From Nemophila menziesii (taxonomy: Eukaryota > Streptophyta > Magnoliopsida > Boraginales > Hydrophyllaceae), in assembly GCA_029959085.1 (NCBI GenBank), contig JARWIR010000016.1, positions 23,073,499 to 23,137,498 on the forward strand: a stretch of 64,000 nt of DNA. The letters run 5' to 3'. How positions within the stretch are numbered: position 1 is the stretch's first letter; every line of letters starts with the position of its first letter. The translations under genes were made by a program, and so were the position numbers. The notes beneath the pieces were generated by a model. It saw nothing but the letters and a program-made list of their open reading frames with translations. It was not told the DNA's origin and did not search any database. Shown piece after piece: positions 34,969 through 45,108 of this stretch.

Positions 34969-36384
34969 AAGAATATTGAATCCCGATTAACTTGAAATAT
35001 CAAATTTTCCCTTATATCTAGAAACATCGAATCAGTTGACTTCGGGAATTACTAGCAAGGATCAAGATATCTTTCTCATACCCACTCCTTTCTTTATTAG
35101 TTTATTTACATGTTACCTTTAATTATTTTCATTTTAGTTTTAATTCTCAAAAACCCAAGAAATATTTTATTCATATTTTTTTTCATTTTCTTAGCAACTA
35201 AACTATTATACTCGTAAACACATCTATTATAACCTTGATAGTCCATGTGGAGACGATACATCTCAGAACTTTCTTTTATTACTTGTCAATGACCCGTACA
35301 CTTGTAGGAAGTCACCTTTCCCTTGGCGTTGATATATTTATTACATCTTGGGAGACGAAAGCTTTCTCTCCATGTTTTATTGCCTGTCATGAAGGAAATG
35401 AGAGTGAGGAAGACACAGTGATGACCCTTCATCATGGTCGATCAAAGAAACCTCGTAGGACTCTTGAGGTGCCAGGACTACCTCGAGTCACTTTGACTTT
35501 GAATCATGTTCCCTCGTTATTGATGGCTTAATTCTTGTTATTCCTCTCATTACCTAAATAGAATGCTTCTGAGGCAGTGGAATGCCTATATTAATTAGGT
35601 ATTACCCGTATCTCTTTTGCACATATATTTTATTTTAATAATTCCTTACACAAATATGTTTTCAGATGGTCCCTAGGTCAAGTCATCTTTCATTGATGGG
35701 TAAAGTTGGTTCCGAAGTTGAGCAGATCGTAGAGGGAGATAGGAAATTTATTTGGAAGAGGGTTCTGCTTCCTCTCTCCAATAGGACATGAAAATGGAGC
35801 TTGAAATTCTCTGAGAAACCCTGGATTCATCTGAATGGGAGGGAAAAGAAAAGCGTATGCTAAGATAATCGAATTGCACGAGGGACAATCTAAAACGTAG
35901 GAGGAATTATCCTAAGCGCGTGAAAAGTCAACCAAAGTTCGTGAGGAATTACTCAGAGTTTGGGAAGAGTTTGTTCGGACTCAGCAACTCAAATATGAGA
36001 TTCTTAAGGATTTCAAATCATCAAATGAATTTACCAAGATGTTGCACAAAGTTACAACCAGCTTTGGGGTGTGGATCGAGGTTACCCTTGGATCCTTCAG
36101 AGCACTCATTAGGCCGAATATTCCTAATCTCATTCCTCGGGATGACAAGTGATGATGGTAGTTTTTCAAGTTTTGTACTCGTTCATTTTTGTACCCTTAG
36201 GATGGGTCAAGCTTCTTTGTCTTGCTTTTTTATGTACTCCATACTATCTATGTTTTAATCACGTTTTTGTTCCACATGTCACGTGATCACGTGTTTTGTG
36301 TATTTCGTGGTCATATCAAACATTTATCTATATATACGCTTTATTTAATATGTGAAATGATCCATATTCCCATATCCATTAGTA
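34969..36384 (+). other. Degenerate coding remnants of an unrecognised, probably transposon-derived, region
   Basis: Protein-like frames occur at 35235-35531 (contains RSKKPRRTLEVPGLPRVTL) and at about 35930-36150, where one frame reads KVREELLRVWEEFVRTQQLK and later FRALIRPNIPNLIPRDDK before a stop. The second is rich in charged residues like a coiled coil. I recognise no family. The frames are short and unconnected, and the neighbourhood is mobile-element debris. Confidence 0.25.
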
Positions 36385-36640
36385 CTCCCTCAATTCCACT
36401 AAAATTGTCCACTTACTAAAAATAATGTTCCAAATATATTGTCCACTTAGGAGTTCAAGACATTTTTTTACTACTTTTTCCACTATTACCTTTATTAAAA
36501 TATTGAAATTTATATTTCCAATACACATTTAAGATATCAAGATACTTTATTAGGAATATTTTTGTAATGGTGAATGCATTTATTATGTTTCTTAATATAT
36601 TTGAAAAGCTAAGTGGACAAATTTAGTGGAACGGAGGAAG
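36385..36640. mobile_element. Stowaway (Tc1/mariner-type) MITE
   Basis: Ends read CTCCCTCAATTCCACTAAA and, on the other strand, CTTCCTCCGTTCCACTAAA, the well-known Stowaway terminal sequence, flanked by TA (36383-36384 and 36641-36642). A matching TTGTCCACTTA block lies just inside both ends. It is 256 bp and AT-rich with no coding capacity. Confidence 0.92.
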
Positions 36641-36642
36641 TA

Positions 36643-37555
36643 TAAATATTTGTTGGTTATTTCTTTTCATTTCTCATAGGTTTTACTATCCAGTGGATTC
36701 TCCTGAGACTTCTTCTAAACGACTTCTTTTCCAAGCAGGTGTGCTTTACCGAAAAAAGAGATGTAATGTTGTAAAGGGGAGATATATACTTTCCCAGAGT
36801 TTGTCCCCCTTTTTACTTTCTCTTTGCAACTATGTTGATAGACTAAACAACTTGTATATTTCTTATGAGACAGTCGTTGAGGTCACAAGAAAAGTTTGCA
36901 AGTTAGTCATTCACATTATCGTGTGGAGGATGATGTTTTCATGTCTCTTAATACCAAACACAAAGGAATAGACTCTTTTATTACCACTTTGAAGACTAAA
37001 TACAAAGAAATCATGGATCTAAAGGTGAAGTTGTTCACTATGAAAGGTGAACTGGAGGAAATCAACATTTTCTTGTGGCGAGCGTATCATCAGAGACTTT
37101 GCGTCCTTTTAAAGCAAATTGGTGACGCTCTCCAGCAACATGACAACATATGCCTAAGACACCCCAATTTTGAATGGACATTTTAATGGGATAGTTCTCC
37201 ATCATTTCATGTTGACATAGATTCACCCATCTCAATATATTTAGGGTCTTTGGCTTCTTTCCTATCCAAGACAGGGACCATCTCTTTTTAATTTTTGGCA
37301 TGCCCATATATTTTTGTATGCGAAAGGTCCTCAATGATATTTTATAATGAAATTATCAACATATTGTTTTCACATCTTGAATAATTGTCTTTGTGTACTT
37401 TCAGACTTTTACGGGCCCATGACCCTTGTAAGAATTGCATAATAATCTTGCTTGACTGCTTGGATCTGTACGTGTGCTCACTAGGCCTCTATTTGGTCCT
37501 CTTAGGGGATATTTATACTTTGAGAGACCGGGTTGATTATCTCATGATAACCTTG
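36643..37555. other. Degenerate coding remnants, family unknown
   Basis: Open frames at 36693-36971 and 36896-37186 overlap. The second contains LKTKYKEIMDLKVKLFTMKG, which could form a coiled coil. They lie just right of the Stowaway element and may continue the region that starts near 35235. Confidence 0.25.
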
Positions 37556-39660
37556 TGTTAGCTTAAAAGGCTAATTTTGATTGATGATTTTGGTGACAAA
37601 CAAATGTATCTTAAACATGCTTGATCTTAAGATAAATTCGAGATTAATAGTGTGCTATTTGAAAGTTCAGGGAAGGATGGAAGCATGTAGGAAATGGAAT
37701 TTGAGGAGAAAATTTAGAAGATGAAGAAGATGATTAGAGTTGAAGTTATAAGAGATGGAGATATAGAGTTAGACATGAATGCTTGGAGATGGTAGAGGGG
37801 AATATAAAGATAAAGATGGGTGTTATGGGTGCTAAGAAGAAGAAGAAGATTGGGGAGATATGAAGAAGAAGGAGATAACACTTGTGATGAAGAAGATGAT
37901 TGAAATAGAGGAATTATACCTTTGAATGCGAAACTAGGCGGAATGCTTAAATTAGTTAGTGAACATGGATAAGACCGAGTGAAAATATGGACCTCCGAGA
38001 TGAAGACTAGATGGAATGTCTAAACCAGTTGGATATTGGAGATGTGAAGAAATGAAGAACAGACCTCCAAGAAACATACTAGGCGGAAGACCTAATCATA
38101 TTATAGAATTGATGCTACAAAGAACTGAAGAAGCCAAGGTTGGACCTCCAAGAATAATACTAGGCGGCATGCCTAAACCTTTTGGAGGATGAGATGAGAA
38201 GAAGACTGGAATCCAAGCCAAAGAAGAACGGATGCCCGACCACTTTATGAGAAAACTTGGAGACTTGGCCTAAAATTTGAGAAAGAAATTTAAACTTAGG
38301 ATATATGAGCATATTAACGACGGTTATATATGACAAGCAAAGAGTTGTTAGTGTATTAGTTGGAAAAGAGAAATTCGAGACACAAAACCATATATCCTAC
38401 CCAAAAGATGTGGACGTCAAAAAATTCAAATTTTAGCCAATCAAAGAGAAACACGTGGCCAGAAACATTGGAGGGAATTCGTCTATAAATTGAGGCATTA
38501 TAGGACTCCAGTATTGCTTTGTATATCAATGTTTATTAGAATCAATATTTAAAATAGTTTCAACGAAATATTCATCAAGTATTTATTTGTATATTATTAG
38601 TCCACAAACATATTTGTATCCAAATCATATAATAGTTTATTGGCTAGGCTAGGTGATAATCATAGTCTATTAAAGACGGTGTTATTCATATACAAGACTA
38701 GATTGAGGGAGAGTTAGTGTTGAATATAAACTTATTTTGAAGGATTTACAGAGTTGAAGTGGTAGATCGAGGTAAAGATTGTTTTGTAATCCTTGTGTTG
38801 TAATACACACTAGAAGTCTTAACAGGAGTGTAAAGTTATACATCATTGTAGAGATTGTCTACTCATCCTTGTGTGGTGATACCGCTTGCTTTCCTAGTTT
38901 GGAGATAACACTAGTGTTCCTTCGAAGGTTGAAGAAGGTGTACAGATTTGTGGTCTCACCTAAAGAGACCCAAGGAGTTCTAGTGGAGAAGATTTAAATC
39001 CTAAGGGTTCTAATACCTTAGGTAGTCGATGTTGGGAAACCGAATCTCTATAAATCTTGTATTTTATTTCTCTTCTTAAACTATTTAATTTGTGCATGGC
39101 CTTAATATTATCTTAGCCTTTATATTACATATATTGTTAGGATTAAAATATTGGATGTTAGGTGCTTGTTAAATTATCTCACTTGATTCATAACTACTGT
39201 ACATCATATAATGTATCCACCTAGAGTTAGATTGAGTATTCTTACTCTATATCATATCTCTAACTGTAGCTCTAGTTTGCTTATCTAAAGTTCATCAAAG
39301 ATTGATTCTTTATATAAAATCAAGTGTTCCGATTTTCAGTTAGATTTTATAATTCTGCACTATCCTATTCACCCCCTCTAGAACACAATGTTCGGCTTTT
39401 AATTGGTATTAGAGTATATGTCTAATGATGATTGTGCTTAATATCATCTAGACTATATTACGACATGGAAACTAACCACCCTGAAGGTACAATCACTACT
39501 CGGCCTCCTTTGCTTGCATAACCTAATTATTTTATTTGGAGGGAGAGGATGGAGAACTACGTGAAAGGACTTGATTATGCCTACTGGAAAATCACTCAAA
39601 ATGGTCGATTCATTCCTTATAGAGATAGTAATGCAAAGATCATAAATACAGAAGAGAGCT
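37556..39660 (+). mobile_element. Copia-type LTR and start of gag
   Basis: A TGTTAGCTTAAAAGG start at 37556 resembles the first bases of plant Copia LTRs, with TTGGTGACAAACAAATG just after. At 39404 the sequence TGGTATTAGAG is a one-base variant of the tRNA-Met primer site, so the LTR is about 1.85 kb and ends between 39387 and 39403. Gag begins at 39463: METNHPEGTITTRPP, then a stop, then a block reading WRERMENYVKGLDYAYWKI, the usual Copia gag opening (RPP... WKxRMExFL). Nothing after about 39660 is recognisable, so the body and second LTR are lost. Confidence 0.6.
37928..38182. repeat. Degenerate tandem repeat inside the Copia LTR
   Basis: About four copies of a unit built on ACCTCCRAGAWNA, then ACTAGGCGGMATGCCTAAA, spaced roughly 65-85 bases apart (near 37932, 38000, 38072 and 38152). 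They lie in the U3 part of the LTR, where repeats may act as enhancers; that role is inference. Confidence 0.55.
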
Positions 39661-40670
39661 CACAATAAAGATCTACAAAAAATCACAAAGAGAAATAAAG
39701 CATTATACATTCTTATATGTGGGTTAAGTTATTTGCAGTATACTCAAGTCGGTGAGTGTGAGACGGCAGATTAAATTTAAAAAGTTATCTAACTATCATA
39801 TTAAGGAACCCCAACCATAAAAAAGACAAAAATTGGCGAATTATTCAAGATGGGCCAGAGAAAACTTGTCTATGACTAGATGCATGTATGACACTTTTAA
39901 ATTACTTATTTTTATTTGAGTAAAATATCATAATAGTTGTTCGCAATTCTTCATCCACCGATGCAGAAAATTTAAGATGTTGTACATTAATGTATGGTGA
40001 AGATCATACGACATATATTGCTTCATAGACTACCAATATTGGGGGTATGCAGCCTCGAAACCAATGGAGTAATTTATAGTCCTTTTTGTTCCCCACCCTT
40101 CGATTCTCGATCATAATACCCGAGAAAATTACTATATAGTCCTACTAACCAGGTCACGTACGTATTATAAATAATAAGTACCATATTGGTTCAGCATAGG
40201 GTAATTTCCACGATTCCAAATAAATTCTATAGGATTTCCTATATTCTCTCCACCCCCCGTCTAGGCATGCATAATAAGATATCTAATGCCTAACTTGAGT
40301 TAACCAACTAGGTAGCTTGGGTATACCTTAATTACCACGATCAACCAATAAGAACATATTTAGAGATGTGACCATTAAGCGATTATATGACGGTTCATGT
40401 ACTATATATGTTTTGTAAAAAAAAAGTTGAGGTAATTAATTTTTTCGTAATCTATCTTGTAAACTGGAATTTAGCTTTCTTAAGAATTATCCTCACCAAA
40501 ATTTATTTTGGGGGACATCTTATACACTTTTTGACTATAGTGTGCTAGAGTATTGTCGAAAACCTTGCCCTGGTGGTGCTAAGATACGTATTTACTTTGT
40601 ACTTCTTACAATTGTAGTTCCTGGTCGATGTGAAGAAGGTTTCTATAATGTATGTATTTTTATTCCTACA
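39661..40670. other. Spacer holding the Athila target site
   Basis: No family is recognised. From 40440 an open frame without ATG runs to the element insertion at 40676. If the element and one CCACA copy are removed it continues for a few codons (HVVKDF) to a stop near 51973. It includes YCRKPCPGG, and later GRCEEGFYNVC. Confidence 0.4.
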
Positions 40671-40675
40671 CCACA
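40671..40675. repeat. Target-site duplication, left copy (CCACA)
   Basis: Matches 51951-51955 exactly. Five bases is the normal duplication length for Ty3/gypsy elements. Confidence 0.9.
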
Positions 40676-42151
40676 TGGTGGGGCCTAGGGTGTGATAAAA
40701 TAAGATATAAAATAAGTGCAAAAACACCCTAGAACTACACGGTTCTGCAAGTATACAGATCGTATGCAAGTTTTAGATAAAGATTCGTTCCGCAGAGACT
40801 ACAGAGGTTAGGAGAATCTTATGCAAATAACAAGTGTAAATAATTAAAGCTAGAACAACTAAACGCAATTAAAAGTAAAGACAAATAGATTTTTGTTTGG
40901 TTTTCTAATAAACTAAATTAAACTAAGAATTGAAAGACAGAAAATTAAAGATGAAAGAGAAGTAATATGAGAATATAGCTTAAGTTATTAGCATGTAATC
41001 CCCACTAGTTTTGCCGTTCTAAACATGTAAGGGTGAATCATGTAGTATTTCCCTAATCGGTCCCAATATGCTATCGGTAGTTTAAAATAGGATTTACCTG
41101 TGTCAATAAGGCTTCCTAAGCAAACTTTTCCTGTAATTGGTAAAGAGTCACAAGACTCAACCATAGTGATTATCTAGCTAGGTTGGGTTGTCAGATCAAA
41201 CCTAAAACTAAACGTTATGTGCTAAACATGCAATTAAACACCGTTGTCAATGGTATCCTAATTACTAGATGGTAATTCTAATGGCGGCCGTCCACAAGAA
41301 CACAGAATATAAATTCAAACACATAAACAGAGAATAAAAACTATAATTCTATTTAAAACATTAAATTCCCAAATTAGATAGATGTCAATCAAAACTAGGG
41401 TTCATACATTAATGCTAAAACTTAAGCTAAAGAAATTTAGTTCATGAAAGAAAAGAAAGAAATTACAAATCTAAAGGTAGAAGAAGACATTGTTGATGAC
41501 AGCTCCTTCCAGACTTCTCTCTTGTGTTCTAAGCTTCCTCTTGGTTTAAGGTTTCACCAAGGATGATTTAAGAGTGTTAAGAGGCTGTATTTATAGGTTA
41601 GAGGTTGACCTAATTCGTTTCTTTAGAGATAAGTTAAGTAATGGACTCCTAGCCCAACTCAAACTCGTATGGAAATAAAGATAAACACTGCTGCGTTGTT
41701 TTGGTCATAACTTCTTTATTATTGGTCCGATTTTGCTCCACAAGATACCAAAAGAATCGCAACAGAATTATCTAGACCCTTTAGGAGTAATTTACCAAAT
41801 TCGGCCTCTTTATTAGGTAAAAACGCCTATCTTTGCAGAATCCCAGATTTAGGCAGCTTTTCCTTTTCCATCTTTTTAGCAATTATTTCCTTATCTCCAA
41901 TTTCCATGCATATCTCCTTCCATAAGTTGTTGTCTTTGACTTGGACTCTAATTAATCTCCATAATTATCTTTAAAGCTTCACACTAAATAAACAATTAAA
42001 CCCAATATGCTCTAAAAATAATAATTCTACAAATCAAGACCCAAAATAGGAAAGTGCACTAAATTAAGCTAAAATCAACCTATAAACTAATAAATAAGCC
42101 TAAAATGATGTCTCATGAGTATATTTTACTATCACAAATGAGGAGACATCA
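40676..42151 (-). repeat. 3' LTR of the Athila-type element
   Basis: On the minus strand it starts TGATGTCTCC and ends CCCACCA. It is almost identical to the copy at 50475-51950. Near its start TGATGTCTC is followed about 30 bases later by the complementary GAGACATCA, so the U3 terminus can fold. TATTTATAGGTTAG-like text near 41590 (reading CTATTTATA in the other orientation) is a candidate promoter region but is not certain. Confidence 0.95.
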
Positions 42152-42166
42152 AGACCCCCAACTCAA
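42152..42166 (-). other. Polypurine tract
   Basis: Reads TTGAGTTGGGGGTCT directly before the 3' LTR on the minus strand. This is the plus-strand primer site expected for an LTR retroelement. Confidence 0.85.
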
Positions 42167-43691
42167 AGTTGTATCGTCCCGATACAATAAAGTAAAGAAC
42201 AGTAGGGTAGTCAAAATAAACAAGAAGAAGTCGGAGGAGAACAAGAGCAAAATATAATGAATGATCCTAGAGCATAAATATCTAAAAAGTCTCATGTAGT
42301 AATGCTCAAGAAATAATGCACAAATATGCCTAACATACATGTAATCAACAGTCCATAAATTCAAGTTGAGATTAATTTCGCAATGCCAGAAGGAGAGGAT
42401 GATAACTTAGTTCAGATTAATGGCTATAGGTTGTTCATAGGTCCCAAATACAGCATCCAATGGTCCACTTACCTACTACCTAATAGCTCAATTGTTTCTC
42501 CATCTAGTAGTCAGAAATCCTAAGGTCTTGGTTATAACTTGGCTTAAGGACGGGTGTGGTATATTTGGATAATGAAAAGTGAGCTTTTGGCTCTCTCCTC
42601 ACTAGCCATCAACGAATCGCCCTAGAGCTTGAGTTTTCTCTCGAAGATGTTCTCACTCAACCCAATTTATTGATGCTTTTTAATGTGCATCCCCAATAAT
42701 CCCAATTAAAACCTTTGATGATATAAAATCCACTTTGCCGGTCCGAATACATATTTTTTATATCAAATTTTTTTCTTTTGTATAGCTATGACTCTTTTTT
42801 TTTTTTTTTGATGTTCGAGATATCATACTATTTTTTATATATATATATTCTTTTTCTTTTTTATGCCCTTGTTGGCAAATTTAGCTCGTAGCTTCTTTTT
42901 CATTCACTATTACCCCGGCAAAGGGTTACAATAATAACAATTCATCATCAATAAAATCACAAAGATAATTCCAAAATTCCCAAAGTTCCCTAATGATGAA
43001 ACCCACCACCCCAAACTCAAGCTCTAAAACGAGTTGTCTCAGGTTTTGCGATTCGAGTGCGGGTCATATAGATAAGTCCTAAAAACTAGGGTAAGGATTA
43101 TAATGTGTTTCAATAAAAAGGATTTAGAAAGGCTCAGAGGGGCTAAGACGGATAAATAATAATAATAATCAAATAAAAGGGTGAGAAAGTCTAAAGGCTT
43201 CAAGTGTTTTATCATGAAAGAACTGCCTTAGTCATTTTTCTAACTACCGGATTTCGTTACTTTTTCACTAATAGTTCATAGACAAGTGGGTTTTCAACTA
43301 ATTTTAAACCTCACGTTCTACACACCAAATAACTATTCCTAAGTTTCAACGTACTTCTTAGCATTGCTCATTAACTTTTCTATCCTTTATTTCCTTTTTT
43401 CATGCATGCATGCTAAACAAATTTGTTTGCATCTTTCAAAAACATACTACCTACTATCATTGACCTAATAAAATTATGCTCACATAGGTACATTCAAGAT
43501 ATTCTATGCCTTAATTCAACCTAAAAATTTTAAATTTTATGCAAAAACGAAAAGAAGATGAGGACAACGAATCCCCACCCCCAACTCAAAAGTGAGCCGT
43601 GTCCCCACGACTCGAAAAAGACTCAGGAATGAAATAAAATTTAAAATAAAACTAACTAAACTACCTAATGCCTCCAAGCTATTGAGAAAAA
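42167..43691 (-). other. Long non-coding 3' tail of the Athila-type element
   Basis: About 1.5 kb without a credible open frame. It carries further polypurine-like motifs (minus-strand TTGAGTTTGGGG at about 43007-43020 and TTTGAGTTGGGGG at 43576-43590) and a block at 43555-43620, containing GAGTCGTGGGGACACG, that is shared with the decayed element at 62400-62470. T runs near 42787 and a TATA repeat near 42838 are simple sequence. Confidence 0.7.
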
Positions 43692-44174
43692 TTAGAATGA
43701 CTTACCTGGCTGGCCATAGAGATCCATCATATCATCCTCATCTTCTGAAGCTGAGGGATCGGTGTAATCATCTATATCCTTGTACAAGGTCGAATTATCT
43801 ACCCTTGTTTCCAATTGCATGATTTCTACCCAAAGGTCTTTGTTATCTTCACGTAATCTTTCAACTTCGTTCTGTAACTGAATAGCCCAAGGAGGAAGAT
43901 CATAAGCAATTTTGGAAGAGGAGGTAGAAGAACCTTGGTCTTGGATATTTATCTTGTCTAAAGGCCTCCTTGACGGTGTGGACATTCTAGCAGTTAATCT
44001 CTTCTTTGGTAGTGGTTGTTCAGGTGCCTGTTCTTTTGATTCTTCAGAAACCTCATCAATATTGATGGGTTTTTCAATGGTAGCTCCAGGCAATTTCTTA
44101 TTCTTCCCAAGGATTGAACACTTTCTCTTGTATTCCATAGCTTCAGATCTGTTAGTCATACTTGATTCACCCAC
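43692..44174 (-). CDS. Accessory ORF of the Athila-type element, unknown function
   Basis: An intact 160-codon frame between pol and the 3' LTR, where Athila relatives often carry an extra (sometimes called env-like) gene. The product is hydrophilic. It has a basic start (NRSEAMEYKRKCSILGKNKK), an acidic stretch, a KKRLTARMSTPSRRP basic patch near residue 57, a likely coiled coil at about 96-128 (QNEVERLREDNKDLWVEI) and an acidic tail (DPSASEDEDDMMD). No signal peptide or membrane segment is seen, so an envelope role is not supported. The frame ends just after a strong donor-like CCAG/GTAAGTC at 43706/43705, so the real C terminus may come from splicing. A matching decayed region lies at 61900-62200. 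I do not recognise a family. Confidence 0.6.
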   Translation of the reverse strand: MGESSMTNRSEAMEYKRKCSILGKNKKLPGATIEKPINIDEVSEESKEQAPEQPLPKKRLTARMSTPSRRPLDKINIQDQGSSTSSSKIAYDLPPWAIQLQNEVERLREDNKDLWVEIMQLETRVDNSTLYKDIDDYTDPSASEDEDDMMDLYGQPGKSF

Positions 44175-44529
44175 AACTCAAGTTATACCAAGGATGGATT
44201 AAAAGTTTAAGGAAAATTTGGTTTAGCTTGATGTTGTTGCTTGGAATTGGTTAAAGAGAAAGGTTATTGGATTGATCTTGGAAGAACTCTTTAAAGCTTG
44301 TTGAATATGATGGTGTTTTGATGGTGTAGTGTGATGACTTTGATGAAGGATTGTGTTTATGGAAGATTTAGGAGAGGATTTGATGAGTTGTTGTGTTAAT
44401 TGTGAAGGTTTGCACAAGCTTTAAGATGTTTATATAGGGTTTGGGTCTGAAAAATTCGTGGGTGGAAGGCTAGGGTTAATCTCATAAGGTAAGAGTTTGA
44501 TTAGGAAAAGAATTCTTTCTTTAAACCGC

Positions 44530-44890
44530 CTCTTGCGGTGCACCGGACATATCCCGCGGTGTACCGCAGCTTCTGTTGCTCCAAAATTTTTACCTACTGG
44601 ATAATACCCGAGCTAGCACCCCGTGGTACGGGTTTTTGGGTCGCGGACCAGGGGTGCGGTGCAGGGGGTAGTCCGCAGCATGTCCGTCAAAAAACCCGAG
44701 GTACCCAACCCGTGGTACGGGTTTTAGGCGCGCGGACTAGGGTCCGGTGTACCGCGCCATGCCCCGCGATTTTTTTTCGACCTTCTGGATAAAACCCGAG
44801 ATAGCCAACCCGTGGTACGGGTTTTTGGGGCGCGGTGCATCCCTGCGGACCATGGGGTAGTCCGCGGGGTAGTCCGCGCCAGACTTGAAG
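44530..44890. repeat. GC-rich palindromic tandem repeats in the element's 3' region
   Basis: Three copies of the near-palindrome ACCCGTGGTACGGGTTTT (near 44620, 44708 and 44809), each in a unit of about 90-100 bases with GTAGTCCGCGG and CGCGGACYAGGG words. The block is far richer in G+C and CpG than the rest of the window. It lies between pol and the accessory ORF. Plant Ty3/gypsy elements often have variable tandem repeats here. Confidence 0.8.
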
Positions 44891-45108
44891 TTCCTCCAGA
44901 TTTTTCCTTTTGACCCCAAACTCGTTTCCTGCACAATAACACACTACCTTTCTCTCCCATTAGCTTGAAAACACAATTAAAAATTTACACTAACTAAAAA
45001 CTAAACACTACAAAGCAAAAAACAACTAATCTAAAAAGCAATTAAAACAAGGGGTGTCTCCCAAGAGCACTTTTGTTTAACGTCTTTGAGTTAGACGTGT
45101 ACCTCAGG

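Noticed and set aside
37800..37880. GAAGAA-rich stretch as a coding acidic domain
   Set aside because: Simple purine-rich sequence inside the Copia LTR with stops in all relevant frames.
43692..44174. Calling the accessory ORF an envelope gene
   Set aside because: No signal peptide, membrane helix or cysteine pattern supports that; only its position does.
44687..44960. Pro/Arg/Gly-rich frames on the minus strand
   Set aside because: They are produced by the GC-rich tandem repeats and do not continue outside them.
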